Assembly: GCA_017436185.1 (NCBI GenBank)
Contig: JAFSDP010000014.1
Location: 7,127-71,126, forward strand
DNA length: 64,000 bases
Reading direction: 5' to 3'
Source of the DNA: Alistipes sp.
Lineage (GTDB): Bacteria; Bacteroidota; Bacteroidia; Bacteroidales; Rikenellaceae
In this document: positions 43,690 through 52,571 of the stretch, piece after piece
How the letters are laid out: every line of letters starts with the position of its first letter
Numbering within the stretch: position 1 is the first letter of the stretch
Program-made: the position numbers and the translations under genes
The notes under the pieces: generated by a model
What the model was told of the DNA's origin: nothing
The model's database searches: none
Seen by the model: the letters and a program-made list of their open reading frames with translations, nothing else

Positions 43690-44817
43690 ATGGCAAAAGA
43701 TTCGTTTAATACTTCGCTTGCCGATTCGCAGGCAACCCGTGTGGAGCCGATTGCTCCCGAAAAGTTCGATTTGAGTCGCTATGCCGACTATGCTGCTGCG
43801 CTCGATGAGCGTTGCAAAGCCTTCTGGGAGGCCGACGAAGGGGTCTTGGTCTATCGCCGTATGCGTGTCAAGGAGGTCTTCGCCGAGGATTCGCACGATA
43901 TGACCCGCTCGCTAGCTTGGCAGTTGGGTGCGCTGGAGCAGTCGATGCGCTTCGAGGCCGATGTGCCCAACTTCCTCGAGCCGTGGTACGGACTGGGTAC
44001 CGTAGCCGCCGCCTATGGTTTCAACTACCGTTGGGAGGAGGGTCAGGCCCCTGCCGTGGATGGTAAGTTCGCCACGACGGCCGACCTGGTGGCTGCCCCC
44101 TACCGCCCTGTGGCCGAGACTGAGATTGGTCGCCACACGCTCGAGATGGTCGAGTACTTTCTGGACAAGACGAAGGGCCGTCTGCCGATGTCGTACTGCG
44201 ATGTGCAGTCGCCCCTGAACACCTTGAGCAACATCATCGACTCGAACTCCTTCTACCTCGACCTGATGCTCGACCCCGAGTCGATTGAGGTGGCGATGGA
44301 GCGCACCTCCGACCTTCTGATCGACTTCACCGAGGCGCAGCGCAAGCTCATTGGCGATGCCCTCGTCAAGCCGGGTCACGGATTTGCCTCGAGCCGTATG
44401 TTCGACGGTCTGGGTATGAGCGACGACACCGTGACGATGCTCTCGCCCGACCTCTACTTCCCGTTATGCGTGCCGGCGATGACCAAGGCGGGCAACCGCT
44501 TTGGCGGCACGGTCTTCCACTCGTGCGGCAACTGGTCCGACAAGAAGGAGGAGATTGCCCAAATCGAGGGACTGCAAATGGCCGATGGCGCCTTCTCGCT
44601 GGCCACCGACCCGGGAGCCAACCCCACCGAAGGGTTCGCCGATGCCTTTGCCGGCCGTGCCGTGCTGAATGCCCGCATCGTGGGCGATGTGGAGCTGGTC
44701 GAGGAGAAGGTACGCCAACTCTGGAAAAAGGGGATGAAACTCATTGTGGTGACCTACGCCGAGACCCCCGAGGAGCAGGCCGAACTGTATCGTCGCATCC
44801 ACGAAATCTGCTGCTAA
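43690..44817 (+). CDS. URO-D/MtaA-family methyltransferase-like protein 2
   Basis: A 375-residue superfamily member with KGRLPMSYCDVQSPLNTLSN, MLDPESIEVAMERTSDLLID, and the zinc-type motif VFHSCGNWSDKKEEIAQI (His-x-Cys). A C-terminal part carries no obvious corrinoid site. Sequence similarity to protein 1 is low beyond the fold, so they may form a heteromeric pair or act in sequence. Not HemE: the Arg-rich substrate pocket at the N-terminus is absent. The ATG at 43690 follows the repeat. Confidence 0.8.
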   Translation: MAKDSFNTSLADSQATRVEPIAPEKFDLSRYADYAAALDERCKAFWEADEGVLVYRRMRVKEVFAEDSHDMTRSLAWQLGALEQSMRFEADVPNFLEPWYGLGTVAAAYGFNYRWEEGQAPAVDGKFATTADLVAAPYRPVAETEIGRHTLEMVEYFLDKTKGRLPMSYCDVQSPLNTLSNIIDSNSFYLDLMLDPESIEVAMERTSDLLIDFTEAQRKLIGDALVKPGHGFASSRMFDGLGMSDDTVTMLSPDLYFPLCVPAMTKAGNRFGGTVFHSCGNWSDKKEEIAQIEGLQMADGAFSLATDPGANPTEGFADAFAGRAVLNARIVGDVELVEEKVRQLWKKGMKLIVVTYAETPEEQAELYRRIHEICC

Positions 44818-44820
44818 ACA

Positions 44821-45327
44821 ATGGCCAAACGCACCGAGAAGACCAACGCCGCCCGCCTGCTGGATCGGGCCAAAATCGGCTACGAACTCATCCCCTACAC
44901 GGTCGATGAGTCGGACCTGGCGGCTACCCACGTGGCCGAGGAGCTGGGCGAGCCAATCGAGCAGGTCTTCAAGACCCTCATCCTGCAAGGCGACCGCACA
45001 GGCCACTTTGTCTGTGTGGTGCCGGGCGATCGGGAGGTCGATCTGAAGAAGGCGGCTCGCATCTCGGGCAACAAGAGTGCCCGTATGATTCCGATGAAGG
45101 AGCTGCTGCCCACCACCGGTTACATTCGGGGTGGCTGCTCGCCCATCGGGATGAAGCGACGCTTCCCGACCTTCCTGCACACGACTGCCGAGGCCTTTCC
45201 GTACATCTATATCTCGGCCGGCGTGCGTGGCCTGCAGCTCAAGCTCTCGCCTACGGACCTTGTGGCCTACACCGAGGCCATAGTGGCCGACCTGTGTGAG
45301 GAGTCGGAGCAGGAAAACGAAGAATAA
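44821..45327 (+). CDS. ybaK: Cys-tRNA(Pro) deacylase YbaK
   Basis: A 168-residue editing enzyme that hydrolyses Cys-tRNA(Pro). Signatures: TNAARLLDRAKIGYELIPY; VFKTLILQGDRTGHFVCVVP; GYIRGGCSPIGMKRRFPTF (GGxSP loop and catalytic Lys region). It starts 3 nt after the URO-D gene. Confidence 0.92.
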   Translation: MAKRTEKTNAARLLDRAKIGYELIPYTVDESDLAATHVAEELGEPIEQVFKTLILQGDRTGHFVCVVPGDREVDLKKAARISGNKSARMIPMKELLPTTGYIRGGCSPIGMKRRFPTFLHTTAEAFPYIYISAGVRGLQLKLSPTDLVAYTEAIVADLCEESEQENEE

Positions 45328-45354
45328 GAAGAATAACTAAAACCACAAATACCT

Positions 45355-46662
45355 ATGAACAAAATCAAAGAGTCAATTCTAAAGCACAACGGAGTGAACT
45401 ACCTCCTACCGTTCATCCTCATCACCTCGTGCTTTGCCCTCTGGGGATTTGCCAACGACATCACCAACCCGATGGTCAAGGCCTTCTCCAAAATTTTCCG
45501 TATGAGCGTCACCGACGGTGCGCTGGTGCAGGTGGCCTTCTATGGCGGTTACTTTGCCATGGCCTTCCCTGCGGCGATGTTCATCCGTCGCTTCTCCTAC
45601 AAGGCGGGTATCCTGATGGGGCTGGGTCTCTATGCCATTGGAGCCTTCCTATTCTTCCCCGCCAAGATGACGGGAAGCTACTACCCTTTCTTGGCCGCCT
45701 ACTTCATCCTTACGTGCGGTCTGTCGTTCTTGGAGACGAGCGCCAACCCCTACATCCTCTCGATGGGCTCGGAGGCTACCGCCACACGTCGTCTGAACCT
45801 GGCTCAGGCCTTCAACCCGATGGGCTCGCTGCTGGGTATGTATGTGGCAATGAACTTCATCCAGGCCAAGCTCAATCCGCTCGATACGGCAGGTCGTGCC
45901 ACGCTGTCAGAGGTGGAGTTTGAGGCGATGAAGCAGGCCGACCTACAGGTGCTCATCACCCCCTATCTGATTATCGGTGCGGTGATTACCACGATGTTCC
46001 TCGTGATTTGGCTGACCCGAATGCCCAAGGTGCAGGAGTCGTCAAAGCAGGATGGTCTGCTGGCAACCCTGAAGCGTATCTTCTCGCAGAAGCGCTACCG
46101 CAACGGTGTGATTGCCCAGTTTGCCTACGTGGGTGCCCAGATTATGTGCTGGACCTTCATCATTCAGTACGGAACGCGTGTCTTCGTGGGCGAGGGTATG
46201 GCCGAGATTGACGCCGAGGTGCTCTCGCAGCGTTACAACATCATTGCGATGGTGATCTTCTGCTCGTCGCGTTTTGTCTGCACCTACCTACTGAAATACA
46301 TCAACCCGGGTCGCCTGTTGTTCATCCTGGCCATTGCCGCTACGATCGCCACGGCGGGTGTCATCGCCATCGACGGTCGTCTGGGCCTCTACTGCCTGGT
46401 AGCTGTTTCAGCTTGTATGTCGCTGATGTTCCCCACCATCTACGGTATTGCCCTGGAGGGGATGGGCGAGGATGCCAAGTTTGGTGCCGCAGGTCTGATT
46501 ATGGCCATCCTGGGTGGCTCGGTGCTGCCTCCCGTGCAGGCGATGATTATCGATCAGGGCACGCTCCTCGGCTGGCCCGCAGTCAATTGGTCGTTCCTAC
46601 TGCCGCTCATCTGCTTCTTGGTGGTGATGTACTACGGCTGGAGCACAGCGAAGGAGAATTAA
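45355..46662 (+). CDS. fucP: FucP-type sugar:H+ symporter (MFS)
   Basis: A 435-residue MFS transporter with 12 helices of the L-fucose/glucose-galactose permease branch: FILITSCFALWGFANDITNP (Asp/Asn of TM1), FLETSANPYILSMG (TM4), MGSLLGMYVAMNFI and MFPTIYGIALEGMG. The sugar may be L-fucose, glucose or galactose; fuc genes are not adjacent. It lies 27 nt after ybaK. Confidence 0.85.
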   Translation: MNKIKESILKHNGVNYLLPFILITSCFALWGFANDITNPMVKAFSKIFRMSVTDGALVQVAFYGGYFAMAFPAAMFIRRFSYKAGILMGLGLYAIGAFLFFPAKMTGSYYPFLAAYFILTCGLSFLETSANPYILSMGSEATATRRLNLAQAFNPMGSLLGMYVAMNFIQAKLNPLDTAGRATLSEVEFEAMKQADLQVLITPYLIIGAVITTMFLVIWLTRMPKVQESSKQDGLLATLKRIFSQKRYRNGVIAQFAYVGAQIMCWTFIIQYGTRVFVGEGMAEIDAEVLSQRYNIIAMVIFCSSRFVCTYLLKYINPGRLLFILAIAATIATAGVIAIDGRLGLYCLVAVSACMSLMFPTIYGIALEGMGEDAKFGAAGLIMAILGGSVLPPVQAMIIDQGTLLGWPAVNWSFLLPLICFLVVMYYGWSTAKEN

Positions 46663-46687
46663 AAATTAAAGATTAAAAATTAAAAAT

Positions 46688-46725
46688 TGGGGGTTGTGGC
46701 GGTGGCTACGACCCTCATTTCTTTT
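46688..46725 (+). terminator. Terminator after fucP
   Basis: The stem GGTTGTGGC / GCTACGACC with loop GGTG and a CTCATTTCTTTT tail. The stem shares its sequence, with G-U replacements, with the terminators at 7721 and 62180. Confidence 0.65.
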
Positions 46726-46734
46726 GGGTAGGTA

Positions 46735-46977
46735 GTTGATAAGGTCGCTATAGGGATTAGGTCAGCCCCTTATAACGCCCCATAAGTCTTATAGGTCCCA
46801 TAGGTCTTGATGGGCCGGGTTACAAAAATGTAACCCGCGCTGCTAACGGATGGGAGGATAAGGATATTAAAGATATTAAGGAGTTTAACGAAACAGGGCA
46901 TTCTTATTGCGACCTTAAAAGACCCATAGCGACATATAACGACCTATCCCAAAAAATCTCAAAAAAAGTTACTTTCC
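46735..46977 (+). repeat. Lipoprotein-cassette upstream repeat, block 1
   Basis: About 240 bases without a gene. They hold many degenerate GGTCGCTATA/GACCCATAG units, a perfect 8-bp hairpin CGGGTTAC-AAAAAT-GTAACCCG (46816-46837), runs of GATATTAA and an A-rich stretch. The region aligns closely, with short indels, to 62228-62491. Confidence 0.75.
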
Positions 46978-47010
46978 CGATGCAGTATTTCGCCCCTTTG
47001 TGCATTTATA
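46978..47010 (+). promoter_or_regulatory. Shared lipoprotein-upstream motif, copy 2
   Basis: Same 33-nt ATGCA-N16-TGCAT element as 5603-5635 and 62492-62524. Here it is 99 nt before the lipoprotein ATG. A -7-like TAACCTTG lies at 47064-47071 between them. Confidence 0.6.
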
Positions 47011-47109
47011 GAGTAAAGCCAAGAAAAATGGCCCAACCAACCATTGTTGTTCAACTTTTTTTCTAACCTTGTAATTAGCAAATTAGACACAGACAAAAAC
47101 GCCTAAACT

Positions 47110-47721
47110 ATGAAAAAGTACCTTTTATTGTTGCTTGCCGTTTGTTGCTTGGTGGCGTGCAACGACGACGAATTTGTTGCTGCAGGGCCCGACGTAGATG
47201 GTTTCACAACCGAGGAGCTGGAGGCTTTGAGTCAAGGGTTTGACGCCACAAAGATCGACCACCAGCAATTGATTGCAGATTTGACAGAGGGCGCCATTTG
47301 GGATGTTCGTTATTTGGATACCTGGATGGAGGATAGCAAAGAGTGGGTGTATAATCCGGTTTATGGTGGTGGCTTTTATTGCTATTGGTGGGTCTTCGAG
47401 AAGAACGGAACAGCTCTAAACTATAGCGAAACGGGATCTTACTTAAATGGGAGCCCCATAACCTATCGCAACTGCGATGAAAGATTGTGGCGTTATAAGG
47501 AAGAGACCGGAGATATTGTTATTGCTCCCACTAATTACTATAATGAGTGGCGTTTGAAGGTGCTCTACTACAACAGTCCGATACTTATGTTTACGCTAAC
47601 CTACGACAAAATGCCAAAGGAGTACAATCAGCCCGCAGAGACAAAGCGATTTGTTACTAATTTGCGTAGTCTATCCAACGCACAAGCCAAAGAGCAAATC
47701 CGCAAACTAACAGAAGAATAA
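47110..47721 (+). CDS. Putative lipoprotein of repeat-framed locus 1
   Basis: A 203-residue protein with a clean lipoprotein signal (lipobox LVAC, Cys17; Asn-Asp-Asp follow). The mature part is Trp/Tyr-rich (IWDVRYLDTWMEDSKEW; GGGFYCYWWVFEKNG; WRYKEETGDIVI) and may be beta-rich. Function unknown. The signal-peptide codons and the first acidic residues match the lipoprotein at 62620 almost base for base, then the sequences diverge. The base composition is clearly AT-richer than the housekeeping neighbours, which suggests transfer or relaxed selection. Confidence 0.8.
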   Translation: MKKYLLLLLAVCCLVACNDDEFVAAGPDVDGFTTEELEALSQGFDATKIDHQQLIADLTEGAIWDVRYLDTWMEDSKEWVYNPVYGGGFYCYWWVFEKNGTALNYSETGSYLNGSPITYRNCDERLWRYKEETGDIVIAPTNYYNEWRLKVLYYNSPILMFTLTYDKMPKEYNQPAETKRFVTNLRSLSNAQAKEQIRKLTEE

Positions 47722-47738
47722 TCGTCAATCAACCTTAA

Positions 47739-47772
47739 AAACACAGGAGCAGGTTTGTTCCTGTGTTTTTTT
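47739..47772 (+). terminator. Terminator after the lipoprotein
   Basis: The stem AACACAGGA / TCCTGTGTT with a ~10-nt loop and T7. A near-identical hairpin is at 63217-63250 in the second locus. Confidence 0.85.
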
Positions 47773-47796
47773 GTTGTTGGTAGAGGTGCGAGGGGT

Positions 47797-47994
47797 AATA
47801 AGGTCGCTATAGGTCTTTTAAGGTCGTTATGGGTCGCTATGAGAAGAGCGTCATTCTGAACGGCAGTGAAGAATCTCTTTCGAGTCAGGGCGACCACCCG
47901 AGATATTTCGGTCGTTTCACTCCCTCAATATGACGGGAGCAAAACCGCTTATAACAACCCATAGGTCTTTAGAGGTGGGGCCACCAAACAAACA
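47797..47994. repeat. Downstream repeat of locus 1 with imperfect palindrome
   Basis: An 87-nt imperfect inverted repeat (47850-47936) begins GTCATTCTGAACGGCAGTGA and ends CCCTCAATATGACGG. It is flanked by GGTCGCTATG-type units. A closely similar copy is at 63445-63531. The palindrome resembles widespread bacterial GTCATTCTGA-type interspersed repeats. No gene seen. Confidence 0.7.
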
Positions 47995-48024
47995 AAAAAC
48001 CGCCAGATTTCTCTGACGGTTTTT
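47995..48024 (-). terminator. Terminator of the tRNA-Leu gene
   Basis: The stem AAAAACCG-CAGA / TCTG-CGGTTTTT with a small loop lies directly after the encoded CCA end of the tRNA on the minus strand. Confidence 0.82.
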
Positions 48025-48110
48025 GGTGCCCAGGACAAGACTCGAACTTGCACGAACTAATGTTCACTACCCCCTCAAAGTAGCGTGTCTACCAATTTCA
48101 CCACCTGGGC
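48024..48110 (-). tRNA. tRNA-Leu (anticodon GAG)
   Basis: The minus strand folds as a class II tRNA. Acceptor GCCCAGG / CCTGGGC, anticodon stem CTACT / GGTAG with loop TTGAGGG (anticodon GAG, reads CUU/CUC), a variable arm GAAC-ATTA-GTTC, and T-loop TTCGAGT. The 3' ACCA is encoded. It resembles the E. coli Leu(GAG) tRNA. Confidence 0.93.
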
Positions 48111-48259
48111 ATTGCGCGTTTTTCAACGCTTCGGGAGTGCAAATATAGAGGGAATTTTTTGAAAAACCAACAAAAAGCCGCTTTTTTCTAAAAAAGTTTA
48201 TCCGATAAGTGGTTGGATCATGCCAACTATCACAGCTTATCTGGCAATAAATCAACTAT
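48111..48259. other. Spacer between the tRNA and the division cluster
   Basis: AT-rich, no gene or clear signal seen. It must hold the tRNA promoter. Confidence 0.4.
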
Positions 48260-48670
48260 TTACTCCTCGTCCGAGGGGCCTTCGTCGTCGAAGAAGAAGC
48301 CCTCCATCAGCGAGTCCAACTCACGGCGCTCCTTCTTGGTGGGGCGGCCCGTGCCTCGGTCACGATAGACAAAGATGGTCTCGCGCGGAGCGTTGAGTTT
48401 GTCCAGCTCGCTCTGCGGCGTGATGTCGAGGCAGTATTGGGGAACACTCTTCGCCCCCTGGCGGCTCGACACCAGATCCAACACCTTATATTTATAGGTC
48501 ACCGCCTGGCGGCGCACCGAAATCTGGTCGCCCACCTTCACCTCGCGCGAGGGTTTGGCATAGGCCTCATTGACCAACACACGGTTGTTGCGGATGGCAT
48601 CCGCTGCATCGCTGCGGGTCTTGAAGATTCTGACCGCCCACAGGTATTTGTCCAATCTTATTTCACTCAT
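48260..48670 (-). CDS. S4-domain RNA-binding protein (Hsp15-like)
   Basis: A 136-residue protein with an N-terminal S4 domain (RLDKYLWAVRIFKTRSDAAD; NNRVLVNEAYAKPSREVKVG) and an acidic/basic C-terminal tail (RPTKKERRELDSLMEGFFF, DDEGPSDEE). Hsp15 binds free 50S subunits with nascent chains. It is 6 nt downstream of ftsW, the place where murG usually follows in the dcw cluster. Confidence 0.88.
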   Translation of the reverse strand: MSEIRLDKYLWAVRIFKTRSDAADAIRNNRVLVNEAYAKPSREVKVGDQISVRRQAVTYKYKVLDLVSSRQGAKSVPQYCLDITPQSELDKLNAPRETIFVYRDRGTGRPTKKERRELDSLMEGFFFDDEGPSDEE

Positions 48671-48676
48671 CGCTCG

Positions 48677-49942
48677 TTACTTTTTTTCGAGCAGGCTCTC
48701 GCCACGCGGTTTGTCGTGCGACTGCTCGTCGTTTTGGCGGCTCACACTGAGTATCATTCCCAACGCAATAGCCGTAAAGAGGGTCGAAGAGCCGCCCCTC
48801 GAGACCAACGGCAGGGTCTGTCCCGTCTCGGGAATCAGGTTCACCGTCACCATAATATGCAATAGGGCCTGGCAGGTGATCAGCAAGGCCAATCCCAAGA
48901 CCAACAACCCCGGAAAGGCCGTGCCGCATCGTCGGAAAATCTCGATGGCACGGAAGAAAATCCACAGATAGAGCATCATCATCGTCACCGCCAACAGCGA
49001 CCCATACTCCTCGACCATAAAGGCAAAGGCGTAGTCGCTCTCGGGGTGAATCATTTCGACACGCACGGCACTCTGACCCGCCCCCACGCCAAAGACACCG
49101 CCATTTTGGATGGCAATCATCGAGCGTTCGGTATCGGTCAGCAGATCGACCGACTTCTCGGTTTGGGGCAAAATCCACAGCTTCACCCAGGTCGAAAGGC
49201 GACCTTCGGCCGTCTCGCCACGACCCAGATTGAGGGCCATCAGCAGCGCAAAGCCCACCAAAGCCCAGCCGAGCAGTTTGAAGAGTTCGGAGGCTCGCAC
49301 ACGACCAATGAGCATCATCACCCAGGTGGCCAAAAACAGTAGGGCCGCCGAGGAGGTGTGGGCCGGAAGAATCACGGCACAAGCCCCCACCACGGGCAGC
49401 AATATCGGGTAGGTTCCCTCCTGCCAGATGCGGCGTTGCTTGGGATCTTTGTGCCACCGCCAGAACTGCCACGAAGGGACAATGCGGATGCGATCAATCT
49501 TGGTTTGGCGAGCCGCCAACTGCATAGCGAGGAACATTACGGTGGCCACCTTCAGCGCCTCGGAGGGCTGGAATTGGAAGGGTCCGATGGGGAACCAACG
49601 GGCGGCACCGTTCGTCCTCACGTTCATAAAATAGACCGCTACGGTCAATAGCAGCGAGGCATAATAGACCCAGCGGGCGGCCAGGTGATAGAAGCTGCTG
49701 TTGAGTCGCTGCACGAAGTACAAGACCCCGAGGCTGCCCACCAGAATGATGATCTGCTGATGCAGGAAGTGGGCCGTAGTACGCATCGTATGAGCATCGT
49801 AGGCCATCTTGGCCGTGGAGGAATAGACCACCAAGACCGAGAAGACCACCAGCACGGCCACAATGACCCACAGCACCCGATCGCCCGTCAGGTAGCGGCG
49901 AGGGGTCTCGGTCGAGGAGGGTTGAGTGCGTGTTTGCGCCAT
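48677..49942 (-). CDS. ftsW: FtsW-type peptidoglycan polymerase
   Basis: A 421-residue SEDS protein with about ten membrane helices. Family motifs include YSSTAKMAYD near the start, FQFQPSEALKVATVMFLAMQ (PSE motif), SDYAFAFMVEEYGSLLAVTM and LPLVSRGGSSTLFTAIALGM. It makes septal glycan strands with FtsI. Context (dcw cluster) favours FtsW over RodA. Confidence 0.92.
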   Translation of the reverse strand: MAQTRTQPSSTETPRRYLTGDRVLWVIVAVLVVFSVLVVYSSTAKMAYDAHTMRTTAHFLHQQIIILVGSLGVLYFVQRLNSSFYHLAARWVYYASLLLTVAVYFMNVRTNGAARWFPIGPFQFQPSEALKVATVMFLAMQLAARQTKIDRIRIVPSWQFWRWHKDPKQRRIWQEGTYPILLPVVGACAVILPAHTSSAALLFLATWVMMLIGRVRASELFKLLGWALVGFALLMALNLGRGETAEGRLSTWVKLWILPQTEKSVDLLTDTERSMIAIQNGGVFGVGAGQSAVRVEMIHPESDYAFAFMVEEYGSLLAVTMMMLYLWIFFRAIEIFRRCGTAFPGLLVLGLALLITCQALLHIMVTVNLIPETGQTLPLVSRGGSSTLFTAIALGMILSVSRQNDEQSHDKPRGESLLEKK

Positions 49943-49967
49943 AGATGCCGTAAGTGTTAGTCGTTAG

Positions 49968-51329
49968 TTATTTGCAGTGCGTGGCAACCCACTCTTTGAA
50001 GCAGTCGCCACGATGTTCGTAGTTTTTGAATAAATCGAAGCTGGCGCAGGCGGGTGACAACAACACCGCATCGCCCGGGCGGGCCGCCTCACGGGCTGCC
50101 GTCATCGCCTCGTCGAGCGACGAGGTGGAGATCACCCGAGGCACCACACCGGTGAAGCTCTCGACAAGTTTTTGGTTGTCCAGACTCATACAGATGAGCG
50201 TGTGGACCTTCTCACGGGCAAAGCCCTTCAGCGGCTCGTAGTCGTTGCCCTTGTCCGTACCGCCCGCAATCCAAACCACGGGGCGGGTCATACTCTCCAA
50301 GGCATACCACACCGAATCGACATTGGTGGCCTTCGAGTCGTTGATCCACAGCACACCGTCATACTCACCGGCAGGCTCCAGACGGTGCTCGACAGGCGAG
50401 AAGCTGTACAACGAGCGGCGAATACGCGTGGGCGAGATGCCGACACTCAAGGCTGCCAACGAGGCCGCCATCGCATTGTAGGCGTTGTGCAGACCCGAGA
50501 TCTGCATCTTGCGGGTATCGACCTTGACACTGCGTTTGCCCACCGTAGCCGTAAAACACCCCTCGGAAAGGAGCGCATCGCCTGCGTTGCTTGCCACCGC
50601 CGTGCGGGCTGCAAAGGGGAGTTGGCGCACCCGCAGGTCACGCTTCTCCAATTCGCCCCAGATCACCTCGTCGTCGGCCGAGTAGATAAAGACGTCGCGC
50701 GAATTTTGGTTCTGCGTGATGCGCATCTTTGAATCGACATAGTTCTGGAAGCAGTAGTCGTAGCGGTCGAGGTGGTCGGGCGTGATGTTCATCAGCACGG
50801 CCACATTGGCTCGGAAGCGGTACATACCGTCTAACTGGAACGAGCTGAGCTCCAGCACATACCAATCGTAGTCGCCCGTAGCCACCGAGTAGGCGAAGCT
50901 CTCGCCGATGTTGCCACCCAAAGCGACCTTGAGGCCCGCATCCTGCATAATTTTGTAGATGAGCGACGTGGTTGTGGTCTTGCCGTTCGAGCCGGTGATG
51001 CAGACCGTCTTCGCACGACCCATATAGCGGCAGGCAAACTCCATCTCGGAGATGACGGGGATGCCCGCTGCACGAATTTGCTGCACGATGGCCACCTTGT
51101 CGGGAATGCCGGGCGACTTGATCACCTCGTCGGCCGCCAAGATGCGCTCCACATCGTGGCCTCCCTCTTCGTAGGGGACCTGCCACTCGTCGAGTTTGGC
51201 ACGATAACGAGGAGCAATCTTCCCGCTATCGGAGAGAAAAACACGAAATCCCTGCTTCTTGGCCAGGATGGCCGAGCCGTAGCCGCTGATGCCGCCACCC
51301 AATACCACGATATTCTTTTTGCGAGCCAT
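49968..51329 (-). CDS. murD: UDP-N-acetylmuramoyl-L-alanine--D-glutamate ligase
   Basis: Adds D-Glu to UDP-MurNAc-L-Ala. A 453-residue Mur ligase with NIVVLGGGISGYGSAILAKK, P-loop CITGSNGKTTTTSLIYKI, ELSSFQLDGM and the C-terminal WINDSKATNVDSVWYALESM. It lies 25 nt upstream of ftsW in the same unit. Confidence 0.95.
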   Translation of the reverse strand: MARKKNIVVLGGGISGYGSAILAKKQGFRVFLSDSGKIAPRYRAKLDEWQVPYEEGGHDVERILAADEVIKSPGIPDKVAIVQQIRAAGIPVISEMEFACRYMGRAKTVCITGSNGKTTTTSLIYKIMQDAGLKVALGGNIGESFAYSVATGDYDWYVLELSSFQLDGMYRFRANVAVLMNITPDHLDRYDYCFQNYVDSKMRITQNQNSRDVFIYSADDEVIWGELEKRDLRVRQLPFAARTAVASNAGDALLSEGCFTATVGKRSVKVDTRKMQISGLHNAYNAMAASLAALSVGISPTRIRRSLYSFSPVEHRLEPAGEYDGVLWINDSKATNVDSVWYALESMTRPVVWIAGGTDKGNDYEPLKGFAREKVHTLICMSLDNQKLVESFTGVVPRVISTSSLDEAMTAAREAARPGDAVLLSPACASFDLFKNYEHRGDCFKEWVATHCK

Positions 51330-51335
51330 AGTGCG

Positions 51336-52538
51336 TTAGCGAATTTTAAGGGTTACAAGGGTCATTGCCGCCAGCAGCAGCGAGATAATCCAGAAGCGCA
51401 GCACGATTTTCGTCTCGAACATCTCCTTCTTCTGGTAGTGGTGGTGCAGGGGCGACATCAGGAAGATGCGACGACCCTCGCCATACTTGCGTTTGGTGTA
51501 TTTGAAGTAGCTCACCTGAATCATCACCGAGAGTGCCTCCACCAAGAAGACACCGCACAGCAGGGGCAGCAACAGCTCCTTGCGGATGCAGAGGGCAAAG
51601 ACGGCAATCACACCGCCAATGGTGAGCGAGCCCGTGTCGCCCATAAAGATCTGGGCCGGGAAGCCGTTGTACCACAGGAAGCCCACCAAGGCACCCATCA
51701 TCGCCGCCGCATAGATGACCAACTCACCGCTGTCGGGGATGTACATAATGTTGAGGTAGTCGGCATAGACGACGTGACCCGAGAGGTAGGCCAGCGCACC
51801 CAGCACCCCGACAATGGGGACCGAGACACCCGTCACCAACCCGTCCAAGCCGTCCGTGAGGTTAGCACCGTTCGACACGGCCGTCACGACAAAGATGGCC
51901 ACCACGACATACAACAGCCAGGCCAGCAGTGTGTTGCATCCCGTGAAGAGGCTGTAATCCAACTCGTTGTCCTTCAAGAACGGAATGGTCGTTTTGGTGG
52001 TTTTAACATCCTGCAACTGCTGCTCGATGGCGGAAGTTTGCGCCTCCTCGGTGGGGGTTTCACGCACCACAATATCGGTCGAGAGCCACATCGTGGTGCC
52101 CACAATCAGACCCAGACCCACCTGACCCACAATTTTGAAGCGGCCCTGCAGACCCTCTTTCTTGTGGCGGAAGACCTTGATGTAGTCGTCCAGACCGCCA
52201 ATGAGTCCCAACCAGACGGTCGAGACCAACATCAACTGCACATAGATGTTGTCCAACTTGCCAAACAGCAGCGTCGGCACCAAAATCGAGAGGAGGATAA
52301 TCACACCGCCCATCGTGGGGGTACCCCGCTTCTTGAGCTGACCCTCAAGGCCGAGGTCACGAATCTCCTCGCCAATCTGCTTGCTGCGCAGGAAGTCGAT
52401 GATGCGGCGACCAAAGATGATGGCAATCAACAGCGCAACGATGATGGCTGCCGACGAACGGAACGAGATGTATTGGAACATACCCGAGCCGGGGAGGTTG
52501 TAGGCCTCGTCCAAAAACTTAAACAGATGGTAAAACAT
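51336..52538 (-). CDS. mraY: Phospho-N-acetylmuramoyl-pentapeptide transferase
   Basis: Makes lipid I in the inner membrane. 400 residues, about ten helices. Signatures: [30 protein letters not shown] (catalytic Asp pair), [30 protein letters not shown] and [12 protein letters not shown]. An insert of roughly 50 residues (about 155-205, Gln/Thr-rich) between helices is typical for Bacteroidota. It is 6 nt before murD. Confidence 0.95.
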   Translation of the reverse strand: MFYHLFKFLDEAYNLPGSGMFQYISFRSSAAIIVALLIAIIFGRRIIDFLRSKQIGEEIRDLGLEGQLKKRGTPTMGGVIILLSILVPTLLFGKLDNIYVQLMLVSTVWLGLIGGLDDYIKVFRHKKEGLQGRFKIVGQVGLGLIVGTTMWLSTDIVVRETPTEEAQTSAIEQQLQDVKTTKTTIPFLKDNELDYSLFTGCNTLLAWLLYVVVAIFVVTAVSNGANLTDGLDGLVTGVSVPIVGVLGALAYLSGHVVYADYLNIMYIPDSGELVIYAAAMMGALVGFLWYNGFPAQIFMGDTGSLTIGGVIAVFALCIRKELLLPLLCGVFLVEALSVMIQVSYFKYTKRKYGEGRRIFLMSPLHHHYQKKEMFETKIVLRFWIISLLLAAMTLVTLKIR

Positions 52539-52571
52539 ATACCGGTATCGAATTTTTTAATTTTTTTCGTG

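Noticed and set aside
42537..44817. HemE (true uroporphyrinogen decarboxylase), which would fit hemD in the same window.
   Set aside because: Both proteins have the His-x-Cys zinc motif of MtaA-type methyltransferases and lack the typical HemE N-terminal Arg motif.
46735..46977. CRISPR array, because of many short GGTCGCTAT-like units.
   Set aside because: Units are only about 10 nt, degenerate, in both orientations and without spacers of constant length; no cas genes are near.
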